This document shows, in pieces, positions 7,013-13,352 of a stretch of 15,250 nucleotides of DNA. Made by a program: the position numbers and the translations under genes. The stretch spans positions 1 to 15,250 of the forward strand of contig JAJZRD010000072.1 in assembly GCA_021845945.1 (NCBI GenBank). The letters run 5' to 3'. The stretch comes from Chloroflexota bacterium. Lineage in GTDB: Bacteria > Chloroflexota > UBA6077. Position 1 is the first letter of the stretch; every line of letters starts with the position of its first letter. Under the pieces are notes generated by a model. The model saw only the letters and a list, made by a program, of their open reading frames with translations, did no database searches and was not told where the DNA came from.

Positions 7013-8138
7013 CCAGCCAGGGTATGGAGATGTCGTAAAGGATCCCGATCAGGGCGCTGCCCAGGAACCAGAACAGGCCGTACCCCGCGTTGAAGATGCC
7101 GTAGGCGGAGCCCCGGCGGTTTGCCGGGACGAAGTCCGCGACCGCCGCCCGCATGACGGATTCGTGCGCCCCCAGCCCTATCCCCCAGCAGACCATGCCG
7201 AGCAGGGCGAAGGTGAAGCCGCCGAAGAAGACGAGGGGCGCGAACAGCGCCGCTATGAGCGAGGCGGCTATCAGCACCGACAACCCCACCCGGTCGAAGA
7301 GCCGCCCGAATACTAGCCCGCCCAGGCCGGCCACCCCCATCGCCAGGGCGTAATACAGAGGGATCAAGTCCGGAGAGACCAGGGAGGTCTTCTGGAAGTG
7401 GTAGGCGATGAGCGGGAAATCGGCGAAGCCGGCCGCCACCAGAGCCACCGCCGCGAGGTAGAGCCAGTAGGCCCTCGGAAAGGCGGTGCTCTCTATCTCG
7501 GCGCCCGTCGTGGCCTCGAAGTCATGAGGCGTCGGGTAGGTGATCCTGGCAGCGACCAGGGTTCCCAGCGCCAGGAGGGCCGATATGCCCAGGGCCGCGA
7601 AGGCCACACGGTAGTCGCCCTTGAGGTAGAGGACCCCGGCGACGGCGAGCGGCCCGAGCACCGCCCCGGTTTGGTCGAGCGCCTCGTGGAGGCCGAAGCC
7701 CCACCCCCGCCCGATCTGGAGGGTGGCGTGGGAGAGCATCACGTCCCTGGGCGGGTTGCGCATCGCCTTGCCGGTCCGCTCCGCGATGATGAGAAAGGCC
7801 GCGACCTCCCAGCGTCCGGCGAGTGCCAGCAGCGGCACCGCCAGCATGTTGACGGTGTAGCCGATCAGCGTGATCGTCCAGTACCTTCGAGTCCGGTCGG
7901 CGATGGAGCCGGACACCAGCCGCAGGCCGTACCCGACCAGCTCCCCGAATCCAGCGACAATGCCGACGACGGTCCCGCTCGCCCCGAGAACGGCGAGGAA
8001 CGGCCCCGTGACGCTGCGGGCGCCCTCGTAGGTCATGTCGGCGAACAGACTGACCACGCCGAGGAAGACGACGAACCTGAGCGCGGCTCCCGCCGAGACG
8101 TCCCTACGACTCACCAGCTTCTCAGCCTCGGTTCTCAT
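6927..8138 (-). CDS. Major facilitator superfamily transporter
   Basis: A 403-residue, 12-helix MFS permease. Seen: the loop 2-3 signature SGSIADRTRRYW, the RTGKAMRNPPRDVMLSHA loop, LHEALDQTGAVLGPL in helix 5, the second-half signature GRLFDRVG, and a last helix LVIFSVAAQLASIPVFLVV before a short basic tail. The substrate is unknown; the general form is that of a drug/metabolite exporter. The ATG at 8138 follows an AAGGAAGG site about 11 nt upstream. A GTG one codon earlier, better spaced from that site, is possible, while the long extension to 8324 lies in the riboswitch leader and is not coding. It is preceded by fluoride riboswitch 2 and a TATAAT promoter. Its 3' end overlaps the antiporter's tail codons. 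Confidence 0.92.
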   Translation of the reverse strand: MRTEAEKLVSRRDVSAGAALRFVVFLGVVSLFADMTYEGARSVTGPFLAVLGASGTVVGIVAGFGELVGYGLRLVSGSIADRTRRYWTITLIGYTVNMLAVPLLALAGRWEVAAFLIIAERTGKAMRNPPRDVMLSHATLQIGRGWGFGLHEALDQTGAVLGPLAVAGVLYLKGDYRVAFAALGISALLALGTLVAARITYPTPHDFEATTGAEIESTAFPRAYWLYLAAVALVAAGFADFPLIAYHFQKTSLVSPDLIPLYYALAMGVAGLGGLVFGRLFDRVGLSVLIAASLIAALFAPLVFFGGFTFALLGMVCWGIGLGAHESVMRAAVADFVPANRRGSAYGIFNAGYGLFWFLGSALIGILYDISIPWLVIFSVAAQLASIPVFLVVRREMSLRSNR

Positions 8139-8255
8139 CACGACACCCCAACCTTCCTTTCGTGCTCTCTTCTTCGGCTCGCCTCGGCCGCTTGCGCTCG
8201 GCAGGCAGTCACGGAGAGTCGGCTCGATCCGCTCGCCTTCCCGGCGGCGTGGCTT

Positions 8256-8303
8256 CCAACAAGAATGGCTTCTACCGGATGAGTGCCATCCCGTAGAAGC
8301 CAT
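8256..8303 (-). terminator. Terminator-like expression platform of riboswitch 2
   Basis: On the minus strand ATGGCTTCTACGGGATG (8303-8287) pairs with CATCCGGTAGAAGCCAT (8281-8265): 16 of 17 bp with a 5-nt loop. The 5' arm contains the whole 3' pseudoknot strand of riboswitch 2 (8301-8296), so hairpin and ligand-bound aptamer are mutually exclusive. The trailing TCTTGTTGG is a weak T tract. Confidence 0.75.
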
Positions 8304-8366
8304 CAGCCAGCCATGTGGCGGCAACTGCAGTAGCGACCTACTGCGCCCCGGGCGAGCTTCATCACC
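8294..8366 (-). ncRNA. Fluoride riboswitch aptamer 2 (crcB motif)
   Basis: Reading the minus strand, GGTG (8366-8363) pairs with CGCC (8354-8351) around the loop ATGAAGCT, and the 3' block is TGATGGCTTCTA (8305-8294). GAAGCT (8360-8355) pairs with GGCTTC (8301-8296) to give the six-pair pseudoknot (one U-G). The second helix is GCCGCC (8322-8317) with GGCTGGC (8312-8306), one U bulged, closing directly before the conserved TGAT. An extra hairpin, GCAGTAG (8344-8338) with CTACTGC (8333-8327) and a GTCG loop, lies between the two helices. It begins about 16 nt after the predicted transcription start and lies 156 nt upstream of the MFS start codon. Confidence 0.92.
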
Positions 8367-8722
8367 AAGGGCTCATTCTATTGTGCGAATTATAGCCCTC
8401 CGGCGGCTGGCCATGCAAATGCACGCGCCGACCGAGGAGAACGCCCGACAGATCCACCACAGGCAACCTGATGAGCTGTCTGATCACCATCAGGTGGGCG
8501 ACCCCGTCCAGGGTAGTCTCGGGCGGGATGGTGGTCACCTCCCGGGTCATCACGTCGGCAACGGTTTCTCCCTCCTCCAGGGTCTCCAGTTCCCTCGCCG
8601 GCAGTCGCGCCGCCACAGCCCTCTGCCCGCAACGTCTCCAGAATCACCAGGAAGAGAGCACGCCCGTGGTAGGTATCACTCTCTCCGATGTAGGTGCGAA
8701 CCCGCTTGGTCGCTCCATTCTG
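8362..8722 (-). pseudogene. Broken DUF190-CBS gene remnant
   Basis: Minus-strand translation from 8722 gives QNGATKRVRTYIGESDTYHG then RALFLVILETLRAEGCGGAT, the recognisable N-terminus of a DUF190 (UPF0166) domain. The rest of that domain is missing. A different frame, open from 8616, takes over at once with RELETLEEGETVADVMT followed by TREVTTIPPETTLDGVAHLM and RQLIRLPVVDLSGVLLG, a single CBS motif. This stops making sense after about 8431 and ends at TGA 8362. There is therefore an internal deletion of roughly 70 or more codons with a frame change, a truncated CBS region, and no clear start codon. DUF190 proteins, alone or with CBS domains, are commonly encoded next to crcB-type fluoride exporters. 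That fits the neighbouring riboswitches. Confidence 0.8.
8389..8418 (-). promoter_or_regulatory. Promoter for riboswitch 2 and the MFS gene
   Basis: On the minus strand a perfect TATAAT (8394-8389) is preceded, with an 18-nt spacer, by TTGCAT (8418-8413), which keeps only the TTG of the consensus. Transcription would begin near 8382. The promoter lies inside the remnant of the DUF190-CBS gene. Confidence 0.65.
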
Positions 8723-8969
8723 CTTGACAGGTCGGCAGACCAGACCTACACTCGAAACTAGTAGAGTATCTTTCTCGGCCGAGCTACCACAGCAAGTGTG
8801 GTCGTGATTCTGCTCATTAGCTCAGAAGGTGTTGGTCTGAACGTGCAGTTGGCTGTCTTGCCGGCAACACGCCCTGCGCCAGATTGACGCCCCACGAACC
8901 TTAGCGCGCGTGGAGCCCTGGCCAACGGGGAGCGTCCGTCAGCGGTATTGGACGAGGGGAGGAACGCTG

Positions 8970-9461
8970 ATGAGCCGCACCCACCCTGGGCTTGGGACCT
9001 CGTTGGGAGACGAGGAGCCCGCAACTCGATGGAGCGAGGGTTCGTTCCAGAGGATCCTGGTGGTTCTGGACGGATCGAAGGCCTCGCGCAAGGCCCTCCG
9101 GATGGCGATCAGCCTGGCCTGGCAGCACGATGCCGAGTTGTGGGCTCTGTCGGTGGAGAAGGGCTTACCCAGGTTCCCAGCCACGGTAGGGGAGGTTCAG
9201 GAGGAGAAGGAGCGCGAGGACCGCTACTATGGGGAGTTGCAGCAGCAAGCTCGGGACCTGGCGAAACGACGCGGGGTTGTCTTGCGGAGCGAGGTGCTTC
9301 CAGGTCGAGGAGCCACCGCAATAACCGGCTACGCTCGCCAAGGAGGCTTCGATCTCGTTGTGCTTGGGGGGGACCCGCCGGGAGGCTTCTGGCGCGCCCT
9401 CACCGGCACCTCCAGCCGGGTTAGTCGAGGAGCTTCCTGTAGTGTGATGATCGTCCGATAG
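8970..9461 (+). CDS. UspA-family universal stress protein
   Basis: A 163-residue single UspA domain with a ~26-residue N-terminal extension. The first strand and loop, RILVVLDGSKASRKALRMA (28-46), carry the nucleotide-contacting D34. The C-terminal block is GFDLVVLGGDPPGGFWRALT (126-145) followed by GTSSRVSRGASCSVMIVR. The ATP-binding signature G-x2-G-x9-G-S/T is degenerate: G133 and G146-T147 are kept but the second glycine is P136, so nucleotide binding is uncertain. The ATG at 8970 follows GGGGAGGA with 6-7 nt spacing. The 247 bp upstream back to the pseudogene hold no clear promoter. The gene ends 33 bp before fluoride riboswitch 3, so its transcript would run into that switch and its terminator. 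Confidence 0.88.
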   Translation: MSRTHPGLGTSLGDEEPATRWSEGSFQRILVVLDGSKASRKALRMAISLAWQHDAELWALSVEKGLPRFPATVGEVQEEKEREDRYYGELQQQARDLAKRRGVVLRSEVLPGRGATAITGYARQGGFDLVVLGGDPPGGFWRALTGTSSRVSRGASCSVMIVR

Positions 9462-9482
9462 CTACCAATGAGGATCCGGCGA

Positions 9483-9555
9483 GATAGCTTCTAAGGCGAT
9501 GAAGCTCGCCTGGGGATACTCCCCGAAAGGTCGACGAGCCGACTGATAGCTTCTA
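9483..9555 (+). repeat. 11-bp direct repeat GATAGCTTCTA bracketing riboswitch 3
   Basis: GATAGCTTCTA occurs at 9483-9493 and again at 9545-9555. The second copy is the aptamer's own 3' pseudoknot block. In the first copy, AGCTTC (9486-9491) is complementary to GAAGCT (9501-9506), the pseudoknot strand in the P1 loop, so it could form a competing hairpin if it is transcribed. Confidence 0.7.
9494..9555 (+). ncRNA. Fluoride riboswitch aptamer 3 (crcB motif)
   Basis: P1 is AGGCG (9494-9498) paired with CGCCT (9507-9511) around ATGAAGCT. The 3' block is TGATAGCTTCTA (9544-9555). GAAGCT (9501-9506) pairs with AGCTTC (9548-9553), all six pairs Watson-Crick: the pair that is U-G in the other two copies is U-A here. 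The second helix is GTCG (9530-9533) with CGAC (9540-9543), closing directly before TGAT. An inserted hairpin GGGGA/TCCCC (9512-9516, 9520-9524) lies between the helices. It sits 70 nt upstream of the DUF6062 gene. No convincing promoter is visible just before it; transcription may come from uspA. Confidence 0.95.
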
Positions 9556-9588
9556 TCGGGGCGGGAGCGCCCGGTAGGAGCTTTTTTT
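9548..9588 (+). terminator. Intrinsic terminator, expression platform of riboswitch 3
   Basis: AGCTTCTATCGGGGCG (9548-9563) pairs with CGCCCGGTAGGAGCT (9568-9582) around a GGAG loop, with two G-U pairs and one bulged G, followed by seven T (9582-9588). The 5' arm starts exactly at the first base of the 3' pseudoknot strand. Aptamer folding and terminator folding are therefore exclusive, as in known fluoride ON-switches. It would also end unassisted transcripts from uspA. Confidence 0.95.
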
Positions 9589-9624
9589 GTTAGACTGAAC
9601 GGCACCGGGGTACAGAGGCGGAAG

Positions 9625-11019
9625 ATGGCACGGCTCTTCACCAAGCCAGGGGCGGTCCGTCGGCACACCCTCTTCTACGACGTGAGGGATGCGCTGGGCA
9701 AGGAGGGGTGCCCCGTGTGCCGGCTCTCGCTGGATTCCATCGCCCACTCCCTGGACTCGCTGGCGTACGAGCAGGTGAACGACCCGGGCTTGCGGGAGCA
9801 GCTTCGGGCATCGCGGGGCTTCTGTCCTCATCACGCCTGGCAGTTTGTACATCAGCCTTCCAGCGGCCTCGGTGTGGCCATCATCTACCGGGACGTGTTG
9901 GGCGAGGTGGCGAGGATCCTGGAAGAGGGGTCTGCAGGAGGACTGCTTGCCGGCTACCGCCGAAAGCCTGCGCTGGCCTGGCGGCTTCTTCCCCAGGCAT
10001 CGTGCCCCACCTGCGCCAATCTCGCCGACGGCGAGGGTCGGTACCTCAGCACCCTCGTCGATCATCTGGCCGAGCCGGACTTCGCCGACAGCTATCTTGC
10101 ACACGACGGGCTCTGCCTGCCCCATCTGGAGCGAGCCCTGGGCTTCCGACCGGACCACCAGGTGGCCGGGGTCCTTCTCTTGACCGCGATCAACTCTCTC
10201 CGTTCAGCTCTGGAGTCCTCCTCAAGCGCGAGCGCGGATGGTGGATCGGCGTTGACTCGGCTGCTGGTGGGCTCGCGGGGAGCATTGACGCGGCGAGATC
10301 CGCTGATCGTTCCGGCCGGTACCGACAATGGAGATACGAGGACTGCCGAGGAGCTGTTGTCCGATACCGAAGGGGAAGAGTGTCCGGTCTGCATCCGGGC
10401 CTGGGAGGTCGATAATCGAGCGGTGCGACTGCTTGCTGAAGAGCGCTACGAGCCCCATCCCTGGCTGTGCAACCTTCATGCGTGGCAGTTGTCGCACCGC
10501 GAAGGCGGTGTGGCCGGTGGCACACTCCGCGATCTGGAGGCTCGCGATGCCCTCCGCAGACTGACAACGGCGGTCTCAGGCGTTAACGGTGAGGGAGCGA
10601 CCTCCGGCAACGGGGTGGAGGTTTCCGGCGGCGCCTGGTCCGAGACGCATCCGTGCGCTGTGGAGAGCCAGCGCGTCGACGTGGAGATGGGGTGGGCGAG
10701 AGTGTTGGGGCGGTCGATGCGGTCTCCCGCGATCCAGGCGGCCTTTCGCCACTCTCCCGGGCTCTGCCTGCCTCACCTGGCCCAGGCGCTTCGTTGTGCC
10801 GATCCGAGCGACGCCAGGATCCTCGCGCGTCTAGAGGCCGAGCGGATCGCGGTCGTGGTGGGGGAACTGGACGAATACATCCGCAAGCAGGACTATAGGT
10901 TCAGGGAAGAGCCATGGGGGCAGGAGGTGACGGCTCCTCGTCGCGCCGTCGAGTTGATTGTTGGTGTGGAGGGGCTGCGAGGGGTGGGGGGACCGTGGTG
11001 GCCGAACCGAAAGCGATGA
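9625..11019 (+). CDS. DUF6062 family protein with repeated Cys/His modules
   Basis: A 464-residue soluble protein matching the DUF6062 family, whose function is unknown. It has four paired Cys-x2-Cys / Cys-x2-His modules, probably metal-binding: C29-C32 with C67-H70 (FCPHHAWQF), C127-C130 with C164-H167 (GLCLPHLERAL), C253-C256 with C282-H285 (LCNLHAWQLSH), and a last one with only C344 at its first half and C381-H384 (GLCLPHLAQAL). Modules 1 and 3 share CxxHAWQ and modules 2 and 4 share GLCLPHL, so the protein is an internal duplication of a two-module unit. The tail DEYIRKQDYRFREEPWGQEV is typical of the family. The ATG at 9625 has AGAGG 6 nt upstream. It lies immediately behind riboswitch 3 and 62 bp before moxR, so it probably opens that operon. 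Confidence 0.85.
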   Translation: MARLFTKPGAVRRHTLFYDVRDALGKEGCPVCRLSLDSIAHSLDSLAYEQVNDPGLREQLRASRGFCPHHAWQFVHQPSSGLGVAIIYRDVLGEVARILEEGSAGGLLAGYRRKPALAWRLLPQASCPTCANLADGEGRYLSTLVDHLAEPDFADSYLAHDGLCLPHLERALGFRPDHQVAGVLLLTAINSLRSALESSSSASADGGSALTRLLVGSRGALTRRDPLIVPAGTDNGDTRTAEELLSDTEGEECPVCIRAWEVDNRAVRLLAEERYEPHPWLCNLHAWQLSHREGGVAGGTLRDLEARDALRRLTTAVSGVNGEGATSGNGVEVSGGAWSETHPCAVESQRVDVEMGWARVLGRSMRSPAIQAAFRHSPGLCLPHLAQALRCADPSDARILARLEAERIAVVVGELDEYIRKQDYRFREEPWGQEVTAPRRAVELIVGVEGLRGVGGPWWPNRKR

Positions 11020-11081
11020 CGGCCGTCTGATGACCCAGGAACGAACTGCAGCGGTGCCCGGGCTTAGGGGAGGAGAGGATC

Positions 11082-12062
11082 ATGGTTTCGAAGGATGCCG
11101 GCGTGGGGGTTGTGGCCGAGGCCGCCACTCGGATTCGTGAGAACGTTGGAAGGGTGATCGTCGGCAAGGAGGAGACGATCACCCTGTTGCTGGTAGCCCT
11201 GCTATGCGAGGGTCACGTCGTGCTGGAGGACGTGCCAGGGCTGGGCAAGACCACCCTGGCGAAGGCGCTGGCTCGCTCCCTGGGCCTCTCCTTTCAGCGG
11301 ATCCAGTTCACGCCCGACCTCCTCCCCTCGGATGTCACGGGCATCTCCTACTACAACCAGAAGAGCCAGCAGTTCCAGTTCCGGCCTGGCCCCGTCTTCG
11401 CCAACATCCTGCTGGCGGACGAGATCAATCGGGCCACCCCGCGGACTCAATCGGCGTTGTTGGAGGCGATGGAGGAGCGGCAGGTGAGCGTGGACGGTGA
11501 AACCTATCCCCTGCCACGACCCTTCCTCGTCCTGGCCACGGAGAACCCCATCGAGCTGGAGGGAACCTTCCCCTTGCCGGAAGCTCAGCTGGACCGTTTC
11601 CTCATGCGGCTGGGGCTGGGCTACCCCTCCAAGGAAGAGGAGAAGCGGATTGCCCGGCGCTTCCAGGAAGGCAATCCCCTGGAGGGACTGACCCCCGTCC
11701 TGCAGGCGAGCGACCTGCCCGAGGTGACGGGAGCTTGCCGGCGGGTGTACGTGAGCGATGCCGTGGAGGACTATCTGGTGGAGCTGGTTCGTGCCACCAG
11801 GGGGATAGAGGATGTCACCTTGGGCGCAAGCCCCCGGGCCACCATAGCCCTTCTCCGCGCCGGTCAAGCGCTGGCGGCCCTGGAGGGCCGGGACTTCGTG
11901 CTGCCCGACGACGTAAAGCGGTTGGCAGGGCCGATCCTCTCCCACCGGCTGATCCTGACCACCCAGGGATCACTCCATGGTCTGGGGAGCAGGCAGGTGG
12001 TAGCCGGATTGCTGGATCGGGTGCCGGCTCCCGTGGAGGCTGCTGCCCCACTGGGAGGGTGA
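11082..12062 (+). CDS. MoxR-family AAA+ ATPase
   Basis: A 326-residue MoxR ATPase, a chaperone-like AAA+ protein that usually acts with a DUF58/VWA partner in maturing or stress-protecting target proteins. Seen: [17 protein letters not shown] with Walker A (48-64), [16 protein letters not shown] with Walker B (103-118), the helix-2 insert typical of MoxR, sensor-1 ATENPIE (152-158), and [16 protein letters not shown] (160-175). The C-terminal lid has the sensor-2 arginine in [18 protein letters not shown]. The length is standard. The ATG at 11082 follows GGGGAGGAGAGG. The stop is 3 bp before the TTG of the DUF58 gene, so translational coupling is likely. Confidence 0.95.
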   Translation: MVSKDAGVGVVAEAATRIRENVGRVIVGKEETITLLLVALLCEGHVVLEDVPGLGKTTLAKALARSLGLSFQRIQFTPDLLPSDVTGISYYNQKSQQFQFRPGPVFANILLADEINRATPRTQSALLEAMEERQVSVDGETYPLPRPFLVLATENPIELEGTFPLPEAQLDRFLMRLGLGYPSKEEEKRIARRFQEGNPLEGLTPVLQASDLPEVTGACRRVYVSDAVEDYLVELVRATRGIEDVTLGASPRATIALLRAGQALAALEGRDFVLPDDVKRLAGPILSHRLILTTQGSLHGLGSRQVVAGLLDRVPAPVEAAAPLGG

Positions 12063-12065
12063 CTC

Positions 12066-13352
12066 TTGTTTGGCAGCGGTATGCTCTCCTTTCTGGTGCT
12101 GCTCCTGGCGATCAGCGTGATCGCCAGGCAGGCCCCGCTGTTCCTGCTGGCCCTGGCCCTCCTGGTGGCGGCGGGGCTGTCACGGTTGTGGGAGAGGTAC
12201 TGTCTGATTGGAGTGGAGTATCGGCGCCGCTTCAGTCGACGGCAGGTCTCTTTTGGCGAGGAGGTCGTGTTGGAGATCGAGGTGATCAACCGCAAGATCC
12301 TCCCTCTCTCGTGGCTGGAGATCGAGGACGAGATACCGCAGGCGCTGCCGCCGAAATCGGGAAGGATCTACCCCTCCCACAAGCCGGATCGGGCGATCCT
12401 GGCCAATTTCTTCCCGCTGCGGCCCTACGAGCGGATCCGCCGTCGCTACGTCCTCCCCTGCCTGGCTAGAGGGGAGCATCGCTTCGGCCCGGTGCGGCTG
12501 CGCTCCGGAGACCTCTTCGGCTTCGTCAGTTGCGAGCGAACCCTGGAACTGCCCGAGAGCCTGGTGGTCTACCCACGGGTCGTGCCCCTCAGCCAGTTGG
12601 GGCTGCCTGCTCGATATCCCCTGGGCGATCTTCGCACCAAGAGTTGGATCTTCGAGGACGTCACCCGCATCGCCGGCTCCAGGGAGTATCGGCCCGGTGA
12701 TGGACTGCATCGCATCCACTGGCCGGCCAGTGCGCGAACCGGCGAGCTTCACTCCAGGGTCTTCGAGGCGACCACCAGCCACAAGCTGGCAGTCTTCTTG
12801 AACCTGGACACCAACGGGGCGCCGGGCTGGGGATATGGCTACGATCCGGTGGTGCTCGAGCTCTCGATCACCGTCGCGGCCTCCCTCGCCAACTGGGCTC
12901 TGGATCAGGGCTATCAGGTGGGGGTGTACACCAACGGGTTCCATCGATGGACCCGTGGAACCATCACGGTGGGATCGGGGCGAGACCCGGGGCAGTTGGA
13001 GCGGATACTGTTGGCCCTGGGCAAGCTCGAGCCCATAGCTGCGCAGCGGTTCGAGCTGCTGCTGAGCCAACAGGCCCGGGAGCTTCCTTTCGGATCGACC
13101 GTGGTCATTGTCTCCGCGGCCGCAACTCCTCCCGTCGCTGGAGCGATTCGAACGCTGTCGAGTCGCGGGCACGCAGTGGTCCTGGCCCTGACGGGACGAC
13201 GAGAAACCCGAATCTCGATGCCGGGCGTGGTCGTCCGGCATGTGGGGCCGCCTGAGTCCTGGCGAGACGAGCCTGCGCTATCCCTGGAGGCCGGAGGCAC
13301 TCCTCTGGCCCTCGGGCGGGAGGGAAGGTTGAGACGATGGGCAGTCGAGTAA
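12066..13352 (+). CDS. DUF58 domain protein (MoxR partner)
   Basis: A 428-residue DUF58 protein. Two N-terminal membrane helices (about 6-38) are followed by a beta-rich region. The DUF58 signature is AGSREYRPGDGLHRIHWPAS then ARTGEL (203-226). A VWA-like Rossmann domain follows, starting at LAVFLNLDTN (241-250), where a full MIDAS triad is not evident. DUF58 proteins pair with MoxR ATPases and are thought to recruit or remodel substrates at the membrane. The start is a TTG at 12066: GGGAGG ends 7 nt upstream, whereas the ATG at 12081 is too far from any site. The gene overlaps the next one by 16 bp, which indicates a tight operon. Confidence 0.92.
   Translation: MFGSGMLSFLVLLLAISVIARQAPLFLLALALLVAAGLSRLWERYCLIGVEYRRRFSRRQVSFGEEVVLEIEVINRKILPLSWLEIEDEIPQALPPKSGRIYPSHKPDRAILANFFPLRPYERIRRRYVLPCLARGEHRFGPVRLRSGDLFGFVSCERTLELPESLVVYPRVVPLSQLGLPARYPLGDLRTKSWIFEDVTRIAGSREYRPGDGLHRIHWPASARTGELHSRVFEATTSHKLAVFLNLDTNGAPGWGYGYDPVVLELSITVAASLANWALDQGYQVGVYTNGFHRWTRGTITVGSGRDPGQLERILLALGKLEPIAAQRFELLLSQQARELPFGSTVVIVSAAATPPVAGAIRTLSSRGHAVVLALTGRRETRISMPGVVVRHVGPPESWRDEPALSLEAGGTPLALGREGRLRRWAVE

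Noticed and set aside
8811..8835. tRNA-like box (ATTAGCTCAGAAGG)
   Set aside because: Resembles a D-arm box by sequence only. No T-loop, anticodon arm or acceptor stem can be built around it.
1542..8951. 13-base match TCAGCGGTATTGG at 1542 and 8939
   Set aside because: A match of this length is expected about once or twice by chance in a window this size, and the contexts differ.
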